DNA of 64,000 bases from CBDEFX01 sp965237635 (GTDB lineage: Bacteria > Chloroflexota > Dehalococcoidia > Lucifugimonadales > CAUZJF01). The translations under genes were made by a program, and so were the position numbers. This document shows positions 9,092 through 17,699 of this stretch, one piece after another. The notes below the pieces were generated by a model. The model worked only from the letters and a program-made list of their open reading frames with translations. It was not told the DNA's origin and did no database searches. The first letter of the stretch is position 1. The number at the start of each line of letters is the position of its first letter. The stretch covers positions 1,178,001-1,242,000 of the forward strand of contig CBDEFX010000002.1 of NCBI GenBank assembly GCA_965237635.1, read 5' to 3'.

Positions 9092-9702
9092 CCCGCGTCG
9101 GTCTCTACGCCAGAGTCTCCACCTTGGACAAGGACCAGGACCCCGAGACGCAGCTCGTGGCACTGCGAGAGTTCGTTCGGGCCTAGGGTTGGGAGATTTT
9201 CCGCGAGTACGTGGACCACGCCCCTGCGCGAGACCTGACCCATCGGACGGCCTGGCGCGAGCTACTGGACGACGCGGCCAGGAAGCGATTCAAGACGGTG
9301 GTGGTCTTCAGGCTGGACCGGGCCTTTCGGTCGGTCAAGGACATGCACGACACGCTGGCTACGTGGGAGCTGTTGGGGATCGCTTTCAAGAGCGTGCGAG
9401 AGCAGTTCGACACAGGGACGGCTGTGGGAAGACTGCTGCTGAACCTTCTGGCGGCGGTGGCAGAGTTCGAGCTGGAGATGATCCGCGAGCGTGTGAAGGC
9501 GGGGATGGACAGGGCTCGGCGACAGGGCAAGCGAATAGGGCGTCCCAGGGTAACGGACCGGCGAGGCTTCGATCGTCGTTTTGGAGCTATTTTGGAGCGC
9601 CTAAGCTCGGGAGAACTATCGAGACGTAAGGCGGCGTTTGAACTGGGTATCGGCTATGCAACGCTCAAACGCCTGATCGACGCACAAGAGTCGGCTGGCT
9701 AG
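9088..9702 (+). pseudogene. Small serine resolvase/invertase, interrupted by a nonsense codon
   Basis: Same protein as the 203-aa resolvase at 56883-57494, but with TAG at 9184-9186 where the other copy has a Gln codon (REFVRA, stop, GWEIFREY). The start would be TTG at 9088, overlapping the stop of the scrap upstream, whereas the intact copy has ATG. The catalytic Ser region YARVST lies before the stop, and the rest of the catalytic core (FRLDRAFRSVKDM) and the C-terminal DNA-binding part lie after it. Inactive unless the stop is read through. Confidence 0.85.
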
Positions 9703-9753
9703 GCGGCTGCCTTGGAAACGCCTGTACATCCACTAAACGTGCCTCGAAACGGG

Positions 9754-9781
9754 TTGACGTGTATACGTTCCCGTATACACT
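9754..9781 (+). promoter_or_regulatory. Promoter with perfect palindromic operator, module A
   Basis: TTGACG (9754-9759) and TACACT (9776-9781), 16 bases apart, could be -35 and -10. Almost the whole spacer is the inverted repeat GTGTATACG (9759-9767), TTCC, CGTATACAC (9772-9780), a perfect 9-bp-arm palindrome. A dimeric repressor bound here would block RNA polymerase. The same site is conserved before module B, so it probably controls the small ORF and recombinase just downstream. Confidence 0.6.
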
Positions 9782-9831
9782 GTACCGCCACAAATCCAGG
9801 TGCTGCCAAATACGGTGAGACAGACCTCATC

Positions 9832-9915
9832 ATGATCGATAACTTCCTTGAGACACTTGCCAACGCGGCCATGGCCGTTGCAGCCCGCAGGCCGAACGAC
9901 GAGGACGAAGAATGA
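9832..9915 (+). CDS. 27-aa leader ORF coupled to the recombinase, copy A
   Basis: ATG at 9832 opens MIDNFLETLANAAMAVAARR followed by PNDEDEE, and its TGA overlaps the recombinase ATG as ATGA. The protein sequence is conserved exactly in the second copy although bases in the region differ, and the overlap implies translational coupling. The peptide has a short hydrophobic helix and an acidic tail. It could be a coupling leader that limits recombinase dose, or a small partner protein; its function is not known. A longer frame from about 9712 exists but starts upstream of the likely promoter. Confidence 0.5.
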   Translation: MIDNFLETLANAAMAVAARRPNDEDEE

Positions 9916-11522
9916 GCGACGCGAACTCCAAGCGAGCTGTGGCCTACCTCAGGGTATCGTCTATCTCACAGGTGGACGGGCACTCTCTGAACGCCCAGGA
10001 GCGGCTCTTCAATCAGCTGTGTGAGAGCCGGGGCTGGGCGGCCGTCAGGGTCTATCGGGAAGAGGGCCAGTCGGCCCACTCAGAGTCGGTGAAGAAGCGC
10101 CCTATCTTCCGCCAACTGATGGAGGACGCCAAGAGGGATCAATTCGATATCGTCGTAGTCCATACCCTTGACCGATGGTCCCGCAACCTCAGGGTCACCC
10201 TGGAGTCGCTGGCCAACCTGGGCATGCACAACGTCGCTCTCGTCTCCATCACCGAGAACATCGACTACTCGACCCCTGAGGGGATGTTGACGACTCAACT
10301 TCTGGGGTCCTTCGCCCAGTTCTTCTCCAACATGCTTGGCACTCACGTAAGCAAGGGTCTGGATGAGAGGGCCAATGAGGGCAGACACACCGGCGGCATC
10401 CCGTTCGGATACGAATCCTGCTGGATGAGCCAGGACGGAGAGCGCAGGCGCAGATGCCCCAAAGAGCATACCGGGGGCGTTCATCTTATTGCGTCCGAGG
10501 TTGCCGCGGTCCAGGAGATGTTCAAACGGTACTCGACGGGATCGACCACACTAAACCAGCTCGCCGCGTGGCTGAACGCGAGCGGCTTACGGACTCGCAA
10601 CACCAAGCGGTTGGCAGGCGCTGATGGCAAGCTCTCGCCCGGTCCGAAGCTATTTACCACTGCCTCAGTGAGGGGCATCCTCCATAACGCTTTCTACTCG
10701 GGTCTTGTCAGGCACAGGAAGCAACTCCGACCGGGAGCCCACGAGCCAGTCGTTGGCCAGGAGCTCTTCGATCTGGTCCAGGACAAGATGCGGCAGAACA
10801 GCGGCAGATCAACGACCCTGAGCCCTCACCCTGAGCGTGACTATCTTCTGAAAGGGATCATCCGTTGCGCCTACTGCAAGATGCCGATGTGGGCACAGAC
10901 CTATAAAAGCGGAAGAAGGTACTACCGTGAGCACAGGGAGTCTCGCAGTAACACCCAATGCCCAGCTCACGGTGGCTCGATACCGTGCCGCCTGGCTGAT
11001 GAGCAGGTCGGAAGGATCGTCGAGGCCATCGAGCTGGGACCTGCATGGCAAGAGCAGCTCCTCTCGATAATCAGTGCCAGGGACGAGGTCGAAGTAGTCC
11101 AAGCCAAGCGGCGAAAGGTCCAGGAGAGGCTTCGGAGACTCGCCAAGACCTATGTCGATGGAGTTTATGATGACCAGGAGTATAAGCGGCAGAAGCGGAA
11201 CCTGGAGATGGAGCTCGAGTCCCTCGTTGTGCCAAAGGCTGCCGCTGCCGCAGAGGCGGGGAAGCTGATAGAGAGGCTGCCTGAGCTATGGTCTGGTGCC
11301 AACATGGAAGAGCGTCGGAAGTTGTTGCTTGCCATGCTGGACGCCGTTTACGTTGACACGAAAGACGCCCGTTCGGTCGTCGCCATCAAGCCCAAAGCTC
11401 CGTTCAGGCCGGTCTTCCATCTGGCAACCACCCGTGCCGGCTCCGGCGTATCTCTTACGCCTGGTCCTGACCGGAAACAACAGGAACGTACCGAGCGCGT
11501 GTTCGAGGCCGCCTTCTCATAG
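9912..11522 (+). CDS. Large serine recombinase, copy A
   Basis: Protein of 536 aa. N-terminal resolvase domain (about 8-155) with catalytic Ser16 in YLRVSSISQ and the conserved LDRWSRN. Then a recombinase domain (about 165-285; GGIPFGYES, YSTGSTTLNQLAAWLNASG), a zinc ribbon (IRCAYCKMPMW, then CPAHGGSIPC) and a coiled coil (about 395-450). This architecture is that of integrases of phages and integrative elements, which recombine attP with attB through a serine-linked intermediate. The frame is intact and differs from the 57704 copy by only about ten residues. It could still act, also on the ends of the other copy. Confidence 0.93.
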   Translation: MSDANSKRAVAYLRVSSISQVDGHSLNAQERLFNQLCESRGWAAVRVYREEGQSAHSESVKKRPIFRQLMEDAKRDQFDIVVVHTLDRWSRNLRVTLESLANLGMHNVALVSITENIDYSTPEGMLTTQLLGSFAQFFSNMLGTHVSKGLDERANEGRHTGGIPFGYESCWMSQDGERRRRCPKEHTGGVHLIASEVAAVQEMFKRYSTGSTTLNQLAAWLNASGLRTRNTKRLAGADGKLSPGPKLFTTASVRGILHNAFYSGLVRHRKQLRPGAHEPVVGQELFDLVQDKMRQNSGRSTTLSPHPERDYLLKGIIRCAYCKMPMWAQTYKSGRRYYREHRESRSNTQCPAHGGSIPCRLADEQVGRIVEAIELGPAWQEQLLSIISARDEVEVVQAKRRKVQERLRRLAKTYVDGVYDDQEYKRQKRNLEMELESLVVPKAAAAAEAGKLIERLPELWSGANMEERRKLLLAMLDAVYVDTKDARSVVAIKPKAPFRPVFHLATTRAGSGVSLTPGPDRKQQERTERVFEAAFS

Positions 11523-11672
11523 CTGCGGCTCGGTCCTGTCCGTTCCACCCGCCATAGCGAAGCACCGCCCCAGCCTGCTGTTCCGCACCTGCTATAGTAC
11601 CTATGCTCCAAAAGGGGGCCGTCTTGCGTCGTAGCTACCACGAGGCGTAATATCAGCCGTACCAAAAGGACT

Positions 11673-12080
11673 TCTTTTTGAATTTGGGTCAGGTCCTAGG
11701 ATCCGTGGGAGGACCGCTGAGCGGAACTGTGTCCGGGTTGCTCTCTCTAATTCTTACTGTCCTCCTGTTTGTGCTGGTCTATCGCTACCTACCACTGGCG
11801 CCAGTACTTTGGCGAGACGCAACATTCGGCGCAATTCTTGCAGCAATCCTTTTCGAGTCGATGAAGTACTTGTTCTTCTGGGTTGGCAGCATCGCCATTG
11901 AGCGCAGCATACTTTACGGGCCTCTCTCTTCGGGCCGTAATCCTTTTGGTTTGGGCCTACCTGGCCGGGTTCATATTCCTATTTGCGGCCACGTTGGTTA
12001 GCGTTTCTTCCCAACTGCGGCCTGGATTGACCACGAACCTCGACGAGTCGCGGGACACTAGGCCGCATGAGGCGACATGA
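11673..12080 (+). pseudogene. BrkB/YihY-family membrane protein, 5'-truncated and frameshifted
   Basis: The reading from about 11678 (SLILTVLLFVLVYRYLPLAP, VLWRDATFGAILAAILFESM, KYLFFWVGS) matches the C-terminal membrane part of BrkB/YihY proteins. Near 11930 the frame shifts, and the next frame continues the family pattern (LRAVILLVWAYLAGFIFLFA) to a stop at 12080. The N-terminal half is missing because module A lies directly upstream. It is the broken remainder of a host gene. Confidence 0.7.
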
Positions 12081-12189
12081 CAACCTGCGATAGGCGCATG
12101 GACGGATTTCGAGCGAAGAACTTCCTATTGAGGATTTCTGGGTCACGGCGGCGGTGCCTACGCTGGGGGCGAAACGAGGAAGCTACGTA

Positions 12190-13302
12190 ATGGCTAAGTA
12201 TCGAGCTGCCATCATCGGGTTAGGGTGGATGGGGATGCTGAACGACATCGGCACCCGCTGGAAGGAGAGAGGGCGTGAAGACGACCGGGGTCGGTGGCAT
12301 GTCGATGATGTCGAACGCCCCCTGCCGAAGGTTGATACTCACCGCAAGTTCTACTTTCACCGGCCTCCCCCGGTGACCTTCGCCGAGACCCTGTCGTACC
12401 GGCCCGAGGTCGATCTCGTAGCTGGCGCCGAGCGTGACGAACGAAGGTTACAGATTTTCGGGGAGCGATATGACATCAAGGCGCTGTATACCGACGCAGC
12501 TGAGATGCTCCGCAAGGAGAGGCCTGAGATCGTTGCCATCTGTTCGAACACCAAGGGGCGCTCAGAGATGACCTGCTTGGCCGTCGAGAACGGCGCGAAG
12601 GGGATTATGACCGAGAAACCCATGGCGTATACGCTTGACGAGGCGGATCGTATGGTGAAAGCCTGCCGAGATGCAGGCGTCCCACTGGTGTGCGGTGCCA
12701 TTTCGACGAACCATGCGTCATTTGCCAAGGCGAAGGAGCTGGTCACGACGGGAGCTATAGGACACGTCATCTCCATGGAGGCTGAGTCCGGGCTGCTGTC
12801 ACAACATCAGAACTGGTCGTACTTCGTGGATAGCGCCCCCGGGTGGGTAGTTGGCATTGGAGATGGGCCTCCAGGGCCTGAAGGCAGCGAGGAGTTCCTG
12901 GGAAACGGGATGGTGGTCACCGTGGACGGCCAACCGATCTTCTTCCGATTGGGAGGTCAGTCCGTCCGTATCACCGGCTCCACAGGTGAGGTCCTCCATC
13001 GGGACCGCTACGGCGATTGGAAGCTCTCTCAGGATATTGACACCGTCGCAGGAAAGAAGCGGGTAGAGATACCGTGGCCGGGGCCCCAAATGACCAATCG
13101 ACTTGCGGTCAGTAATGGGTTTACAGATATCTTCCACTGCCTGGACGGTAACCTCGACGAGCCCAAGAACTCGGGCAGGCGGGTCGCGGTGGCCCTCGAG
13201 GTCGAAATAGCTCTCAAGCTATCCTCTGCCCAGGAAGGGGTGCGAGTCGAGCTGCCACTGGAGGACCGATCACTAGAACTCCGGTACGACTGGCACCGGT
13301 AG
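12190..13302 (+). CDS. Gfo/Idh/MocA-family oxidoreductase
   Basis: NAD(P)-dependent sugar or polyol dehydrogenase-like protein of 370 aa. The N-terminal Rossmann fold shows the dinucleotide motif AAIIGLGWMG, and the family signature EKP is present in GIMTEKPMAYTLDEAD (about 147-160). The C-terminal half is the usual alpha/beta substrate domain (GDWKLSQDI, FTDIFHCLDG). ATG 12190 was chosen because GAGGAAG lies 7-12 bases upstream and the protein starts directly at the Rossmann strand; an earlier start at 12154 would add a poorly conserved tail. The exact substrate is not clear. Confidence 0.88.
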   Translation: MAKYRAAIIGLGWMGMLNDIGTRWKERGREDDRGRWHVDDVERPLPKVDTHRKFYFHRPPPVTFAETLSYRPEVDLVAGAERDERRLQIFGERYDIKALYTDAAEMLRKERPEIVAICSNTKGRSEMTCLAVENGAKGIMTEKPMAYTLDEADRMVKACRDAGVPLVCGAISTNHASFAKAKELVTTGAIGHVISMEAESGLLSQHQNWSYFVDSAPGWVVGIGDGPPGPEGSEEFLGNGMVVTVDGQPIFFRLGGQSVRITGSTGEVLHRDRYGDWKLSQDIDTVAGKKRVEIPWPGPQMTNRLAVSNGFTDIFHCLDGNLDEPKNSGRRVAVALEVEIALKLSSAQEGVRVELPLEDRSLELRYDWHR

Positions 13303-13423
13303 CTGCTGCTCACCGACCGTGGCGGGCGGCCGATAGTTTCAGGGGCTCAAGCTTCTCCGACCCACCGAGGCGAGTCTGGCGTAGTGATCCGAAAAGGCGG
13401 GCTGGTGTCCCCCCCCTTAGGGG

Positions 13424-14709
13424 TGTATGGACCGGACACATGGTGGACGGGTGTTCGGAGACATGGTGGACACATTTGAGTATGTTAGGCATCGTGCCTG
13501 AGGTCAAGCTGGGCGATTTGATGAGTGGCGAAGAAGACGTTCCAGACTCCATCGTCAGTTGTCGGCCGAATAGCCACTGGCATGCCCTTGAAGGCCTTAG
13601 GTACCTTGAAGATACGGCCAAACAACTGGAGCCTACCTTTGTCGTGAACACGGCGTACCAGGTCAGTTGGTTCGTATTCCAAGGGTGGAAGGATCTCGGG
13701 AAACAGTCTTTGGCTCACTTGGTACTTGGTGGCCGGAGTAGCAAGGTCAAGGGCGTCATGGGGCCGCTCCAAGTTGTAGATGTCCCGCCACAGGTCGAAG
13801 GCTCTCTGGCAGTGCGCCAGATCAGTGAAGCTGCTCCCCTGCAGCACTTCAACGGTCATGGTTCGGTGGAAGCGCTCATCTTTTCCCTGTGTCTGAGGGT
13901 GATAAGGGCGTCCATGACTGACTCCGATGCCCAACCTCAGCAGCCAGACTGTAAAAGGTGTGTAGGGGTGGTCTTGGTCATGGCCCCACGGGGAGCCATT
14001 GTCCATCAACATTGTGTTGGGCAAGCCGTAGCGCCGGAAGATAGCCGTCAGGCGCTGTTGCACCATCTCTCCCTGTTCGTTACCGCAGGCCTGCAGCCCC
14101 AAGGCAAACCGAGAGTGATCGTCCAGAACAGTCAGAGGGTGGCAGCGTCCTCGGGTAAGGGGGAAGTGGCCTTTGAAGTCCATCTGCCACAGGTCGTTGG
14201 GTGCCTGGTGTTCAAATCGCTGCCAGGAACGGTGCTTGGGCCCCTCGGCGGGGTCAATGCGGCCATGACGACGCAAGATCGCCGTGATAGTACTGGGGGC
14301 CGGCATGTCCGCCTCAAACACATCCCTGCGGTCCAAAAGCCACCGTCGCAGCTTACGAGCTCCCCAGGCCGGATGGGCCGCACGGGCAGACAGCACCGCC
14401 TGCTCAACCTGCGATGGGGTACGTGCAGGCGAGTAGTGAGGCCGCCGCGGCAGCTCGACCAGGCCTGCCTCGCTCCCTTCACGGAAACGCCCAAGCCACT
14501 TGTATCCAGTCGTAGGGCTGATCCCGAAGCGACGGCAAAGGCCCCTTTTGTTGGTGCCTTCAGCCTGTGCCAGCTCCACGAACTCTCTCCTCTGAGACAT
14601 ATCGGACATCTCCTTCCATGGCATGACCACCTCCTTGTAATGAAGTCATGCCTATTATGGTGTCCACCATGTCCCCGAACATGTGTAAGCTATGTCCCCG
14701 GTCTATACA
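13424..14709 (-). mobile_element. IS481-like insertion sequence
   Basis: Imperfect terminal inverted repeats of about 49 bp bound the element: the left end begins TGTATGGACCGGACACATGG, and the right end read inward begins TGTATAGACCGGGGACATAG. Both then share GTTCGG, GACATGGTGGACA. One intact transposase gene lies inside. A 172-bp remnant of a related element with the same end lies at 46987-47158. Confidence 0.85.
13485..14624 (-). CDS. IS481-family transposase
   Basis: DDE transposase of 379 aa. N-terminal helix-turn-helix (REFVELAQAEGTNKRGLCRR followed by FGISPTTGYKWLGRF), then the integrase core with Asp in LWQMDFKGHF, Asp in TMLMDNGSPWG and Glu in QGKDERFHRTM. C-terminal part GRIFKVPKAFKGMPVAIRPT matches the family. 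ATG 14624 follows GGAGG closely; a GTG six bases earlier is possible. No disabling mutation is seen. Confidence 0.92.
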   Translation of the reverse strand: MPWKEMSDMSQRREFVELAQAEGTNKRGLCRRFGISPTTGYKWLGRFREGSEAGLVELPRRPHYSPARTPSQVEQAVLSARAAHPAWGARKLRRWLLDRRDVFEADMPAPSTITAILRRHGRIDPAEGPKHRSWQRFEHQAPNDLWQMDFKGHFPLTRGRCHPLTVLDDHSRFALGLQACGNEQGEMVQQRLTAIFRRYGLPNTMLMDNGSPWGHDQDHPYTPFTVWLLRLGIGVSHGRPYHPQTQGKDERFHRTMTVEVLQGSSFTDLAHCQRAFDLWRDIYNLERPHDALDLATPATKYQVSQRLFPEILPPLEYEPTDLVRRVHDKGRLQLFGRIFKVPKAFKGMPVAIRPTTDDGVWNVFFATHQIAQLDLRHDA

Positions 14710-14778
14710 AGGGGCAGGGGTGGGGGAAGCGATTCAGCCTCCGCCCGCACGGGCAAGAGGCTGACTCCCTACCGCGCT

Positions 14779-14816
14779 CGTCGTGGAGACGGGGGAGGCT
14801 TGAACTCGCTGATAAC
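14779..14816 (-). repeat. tmRNA-3'-end-like relic, copy 1
   Basis: CGTGGAGACGGGGGAGG followed by CTTGAACTC. Read on the minus strand this resembles the T-arm and acceptor end of a tmRNA (CCCCCGTCTCCACCA in Gram-positive-type tmRNAs). Related copies lie at 27026 and 60004. Integrative elements often insert at the 3' end of the tmRNA gene and leave such fragments; that reading is an inference. Confidence 0.4.
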
Positions 14817-14868
14817 AACGCGGTTTTCGTAGCTGAGCGGGACTGGGGAGCGATGCCGTTTGGGGGTG

Positions 14869-15030
14869 TCACACTGTTAGAACCACCTTGCCCACAGCGC
14901 GCCCATCCGCCAGATAGCGGATCGCCTGGGCGGCCTCAACAAGCGGGAACGTCTTGCCGATGACGGGTGTGATCTTCCTCACCAGTGAATCCGGCCTATC
15001 GGCCTGGCTAATTCGCCGAAAGAGGTGTGG
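14869..15030 (-). pseudogene. Zinc-type alcohol dehydrogenase/quinone reductase, C-terminal fragment
   Basis: About 54 codons end at TGA 14869-14871: ITPVIGKTFPLVEAAQAIRY then LADGRAVGKVVLTV. This is the characteristic C-terminus of MDR-superfamily (zinc-type alcohol dehydrogenase or quinone oxidoreductase) proteins. Upstream (minus-strand 5') the match fades after LFRRISQADRPD and there is no start, so only the tail of the gene survives. It lies just beyond the IS481 element and the tmRNA-like relic. Confidence 0.65.
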
Positions 15031-15099
15031 CCGGCTTTTCCCGTGGGTGGTACAGCCTTCGAGTTAGTTGCCGCCTGTTAGCTTCGATCGTCCCGTCTC

Positions 15100-15128
15100 T
15101 TGACACCGCCGGCTGGAAGCGTTAACCT
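15100..15128 (+). promoter_or_regulatory. Sigma-70-like promoter of a candidate small RNA
   Basis: TTGACA at 15100-15105 and TAACCT at 15123-15128 are 17 bases apart. No coding frame of note follows before a strong terminator, which suggests a short noncoding transcript starting near 15135. Confidence 0.5.
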
Positions 15129-15133
15129 AGAAC

Positions 15134-15220
15134 GCCCAAACTACCGCGGACGTCGGGAGATTGCCTCTCCGCCGATGGCCGAAAGGGGACCGAGTTGCCC
15201 ACGCGGTCCCCTTTTCTTTC
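15134..15220 (+). ncRNA. Candidate small RNA of about 85 nt with its own terminator
   Basis: Between the promoter at 15100 and the terminator at 15185 the transcript can fold a hairpin with GGAGA and TCTCC around TTGCC, enclosed by TCGG and CCGA pairs, then the linker GATGGCCGAAA, then the terminator stem. No family that I know (6S, SRP, common riboswitches) fits. It could also be a leader whose downstream gene was lost, since the next plus-strand region holds no plus-strand gene. Confidence 0.4.
15185..15220 (+). terminator. Rho-independent terminator
   Basis: Perfect 8-bp stem GGGGACCG/CGGTCCCC with an 11-base loop, followed directly by TTTTCTTTCT. Confidence 0.8.
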
Positions 15221-15325
15221 TGCCAGACAGCACCTCGATGCCCGATGAACAACAGTTCCTCTGTACTAGAGGTCAGGTCAGACATTCATGAATAAGAGCA
15301 GCAGAAAAGCTCAGTACTCGGAGCG

Positions 15326-15684
15326 TCAGGAAGGCCAGCTCATGACATGGACCGCGTGCCCGATAGGGTCAGAGGTCTCGGCAACTCTACCTCCCCACCG
15401 GCGGTCTCTGGCCGTTTAGTAAACTCGACTCCCCTACCCCTCAACTGCTTGTAAGTGGCATCGATATCATCGACTTCGAAATAGATGGTCAGGAGGTCGG
15501 GGCTCGGCAAAGGACGTCCCGTATGCAGCCCCAGCATCGTACCGCCATTCCCGGCAAAGAAAACCGACTCACCGGTTTCGTCTGTCCTGACGTTGAGACC
15601 GAGCAGATTCTGATACCAAACAAGGGCCTGTCTCAGAGCGTCGACATCGCCAACATTAAGCAGAATCGTACCAAGTTTCTCCGT
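15326..15684 (-). pseudogene. Glyoxalase/VOC-family protein with lost start and frameshift
   Basis: The reading EKLGTILLNVGDVDALRQAL, VWYQNLLGLNV, ESVFFAGNGGTMLGLHTGRP, LTIYFEVDDIDATYKQLRGR is a typical VOC (glyoxalase/bleomycin-resistance) domain. Two lesions are visible. The expected start codon is ACG (15684-15682) and no alternative start lies nearby. Near 15375 the frame slips: GGEVELPRP must change frame to continue as SDPIGHAVHVMSWPS and stop at 15326. It is therefore most likely a decayed gene. Confidence 0.65.
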
Positions 15685-15716
15685 TCACCTCCGTATTCCC
15701 GTTTCGGCTAGAGTCT

Positions 15717-16574
15717 TCAAGTAACGGCGTATCGCTCCACGAATGCCTCCGGGAACGCCCCGACCTTGCCGAGCACATAATCAGGTGCAAGCTCACGCCT
15801 ATCAGGAGGGTGGTCGGCCTCGAACATCAGCACGCCCCGGTAGTCGATGTCTTTGAGAGCGGCGAAGACCTCCGCCCACTCGATGCTACCGTCCAATGGC
15901 GAGACGTGGTCCCCGTCGGACCAGTCGTGCAGGTGCAGGGAGATCAGTCGCTTGCCGCACTGGGCCATGGTTTCTCGGGCTCGGTCCCTCCTGATGAACG
16001 GATTTACTCCATCCTGGTCTTTCGTGTGGCCGATGTCGACCACCATCCCGAACCGGTCGGAGCCGATCTTGTCCACGAAGGCTACGTAGTCCGCCAGGTC
16101 GTCTCCGTTCTCTATGCCAAGTTTGATGGAGTGTGCTTCGAGCTGGCTGAGCATCTCTACAACGCTCTTCTCGGATAGCCCTTCGGTCTTGAAGTGACAG
16201 ACCATCACGTCGGCTCCCATCCCCTCGGCGACCTTCGCAGCGAAGACGCCATCAGCCACGGCGCTCTTTCGGACGTCTTCGTCCTCCGAGTGATAGAGGT
16301 AGTTGGGACTGTGCATCGAGACTATGAACATGCCCTGCCTCTCGCACTCAGAGACGATCTGCGAGATGTGGGCCCGGTTGTGAAGATCGAACTGGCCCGG
16401 TTTGCCATGCGTGATGATCTCGATGTACGTGATGCCCGCCTCACGCATTTTGGCTATGTACTCGACGGGCAGAAGCCGGTCTCGGGGAAAAACTATTGTC
16501 GAGCAGCCAAGGCGCTCTTGAATCTCCGGAGCCGTCCAGTCGTAGGATGGGTCGCCGCGAATCGGAACGCCCAG
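15717..16574 (-). CDS. Sugar phosphate isomerase/epimerase (xylose-isomerase-like TIM barrel)
   Basis: TIM-barrel protein with metal-site-like residues on successive strands: GITYIEIITHG, FIVSMHSPNYLYHSEDEDV, DVMVCHFKTEG, LGIENGD, GMVVDIGHTKD, LHLHDWSDGDH and VLMFEADHPPD (Glu and His residues expected to bind a divalent metal). ATG 16448 would remove the first strand. In frame upstream the sequence CSTIVFPRDRLLPVEYIAKM continues the fold back to CTG 16574, which follows AAGGAG by seven bases; an in-frame stop lies just before it. I therefore take CTG 16574 as a likely rare start (285 aa), while 16448 remains the conservative choice. Substrate unknown. Confidence 0.78.
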   Translation of the reverse strand: MGVPIRGDPSYDWTAPEIQERLGCSTIVFPRDRLLPVEYIAKMREAGITYIEIITHGKPGQFDLHNRAHISQIVSECERQGMFIVSMHSPNYLYHSEDEDVRKSAVADGVFAAKVAEGMGADVMVCHFKTEGLSEKSVVEMLSQLEAHSIKLGIENGDDLADYVAFVDKIGSDRFGMVVDIGHTKDQDGVNPFIRRDRARETMAQCGKRLISLHLHDWSDGDHVSPLDGSIEWAEVFAALKDIDYRGVLMFEADHPPDRRELAPDYVLGKVGAFPEAFVERYAVT

Positions 16575-16605
16575 TGTGCTGCTCCTTCAGAAGGCCTTGA
16601 CAAGA

Positions 16606-16634
16606 GAGCCCCGCTCAGGCCGTGAGCGGGGCTC
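16606..16634 (-). terminator. Strong hairpin terminator after the collagen-like gene
   Basis: Perfect 12-bp stem GAGCCCCGCTCA/TGAGCGGGGCTC with a 5-base loop. On the minus strand, after the collagen-like gene, it is followed by TCTTGT, a weak U-rich run. Confidence 0.65.
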
Positions 16635-16682
16635 ATTCGTTTGCACTAAACTCAGCGGTCTTCAGCCGCCGGTGGACGGACC

Positions 16683-17699
16683 CTATTGGGCCGCCAGTAT
16701 AACCATGGGTGCCGTGGCATAAGAGCCGTCGACCCCTACCGCCTCGAGCGTGTAGACGCCCGGGGCCTGGGTCGGAGATATGTCGACCATGAATGCGCCG
16801 GTATCTTCAGCCACACCGAGCGTCAGACCAAATCGTTCGAAGACGCCACTGGCTTCAATAGTGCCTCGATCGTGGAATCCGTACTCCTGGCCCTGTGGCG
16901 AAAAGCTGGTCCCTTTGCCGATACCGGTTACTGCGACGAGCGAGAACCTTTCTTGGGACCCGAAGCCTGCCCCGTAAACCGTGCCCGCCTCCCCCGCCAC
17001 TACTGGGCCAGCCACAGCCAGGCTCGCTGCCCTAAGGCCATTCGCGCCGTCGGTCGGCGCCTCGGCCACGACCGCGACCGGCCAGCTGGCCTTGTTGCCG
17101 TCCTGGCCCTCTGCCAGTATAGTGATCACGCCCGACTCTAGCAGTCTGTCCTTGTTCTTGGATATGCCGCTGATGTTCGTGAGAGGGCCGTCGACTGCCA
17201 TTGTCCAGGCGCCTCCGGAATTGGAGTCCACCTGACCGAGGCTGGGATTAAACGTGGCCGCTCCCCACCCCCCTGCGAACGACTCGAGTGGCTCCCCAAG
17301 GTCCACGGTGACGATAACGGGCTCCCAGGGGTTGAAACCTGAACCAGATATAGTAATGCCTTGGTCCAGGTACATTGTAGGTTCGCTAACCATGAGCGCG
17401 GCCTTCATGGCGGTGTCTTGACCCGGCGGCCCTGCCGGCCCTTGGACCCCCGCAAACCCGGCAAAGCCAGGTTCGCCTGGCTCACCAGAAAATCCGGCGA
17501 AGCCGGGGTCGCCTTGCGGCCCCTGACCGCCTGTAGATCCTGGGGGCCCTGGCGGCCCTGGAGCGCCAGGCTCCCCAGGCAACCCAGGCTGCCCGGGCAG
17601 GCCCGGCTTACCGGCCGGTCCCCCGCACGCGAGCAGAACGAAGACCGAGAGTACCGATATCAGCAGCGCTAGAGCGTAGCCACGTCCAGGATGTTTCAT
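16683..17699 (-). CDS. Collagen-like repeat lipoprotein
   Basis: Exported lipoprotein of 338 aa. The signal peptide (YALALLISVLSVFVLLAC) ends in a lipobox with Cys28 or so as lipid attachment site. It is followed by about 23 uninterrupted Gly-X-Y triplets (GPAGKPGLPGQPGLPGEPG and so on), which should form a collagen-type triple helix, so the protein is probably a trimer. The rest (about 100-338) has two beta-sandwich-like units beginning MVSEPTMYLDQGITISGSGF and VVAGEAGTVYGAGFG, like IPT/Ig-type folds. ATG 17699 is preferred over 17759 because AGGAGAGG lies before it and the signal peptide then starts correctly. Probably a surface stalk or adhesin; partner unknown. Confidence 0.85.
   Translation of the reverse strand: MKHPGRGYALALLISVLSVFVLLACGGPAGKPGLPGQPGLPGEPGAPGPPGPPGSTGGQGPQGDPGFAGFSGEPGEPGFAGFAGVQGPAGPPGQDTAMKAALMVSEPTMYLDQGITISGSGFNPWEPVIVTVDLGEPLESFAGGWGAATFNPSLGQVDSNSGGAWTMAVDGPLTNISGISKNKDRLLESGVITILAEGQDGNKASWPVAVVAEAPTDGANGLRAASLAVAGPVVAGEAGTVYGAGFGSQERFSLVAVTGIGKGTSFSPQGQEYGFHDRGTIEASGVFERFGLTLGVAEDTGAFMVDISPTQAPGVYTLEAVGVDGSYATAPMVILAAQ

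Larger units (their letters stand above)
9088..11672 (+). mobile_element. Serine recombinase module, copy A (decaying)
   Basis: About 2.6 kb nearly identical to 56883-59465: small resolvase, palindromic operator, 27-aa ORF and large serine recombinase. Identity begins at CGCGTCGGTCTCTACGCC and ends at ACCAAAAGGACTT; after that the two copies diverge. On the right, copy A lies directly against a BrkB/YihY gene that has lost its 5' part. Its resolvase has a nonsense codon and its upstream partner gene is cut off by IS3. Confidence 0.85.

Noticed and set aside
13440..14963. 507-codon plus-strand frame across the IS481 element
   Set aside because: It is the reverse of the transposase gene; the minus-strand frame has a full DDE core and terminal repeats fit it.
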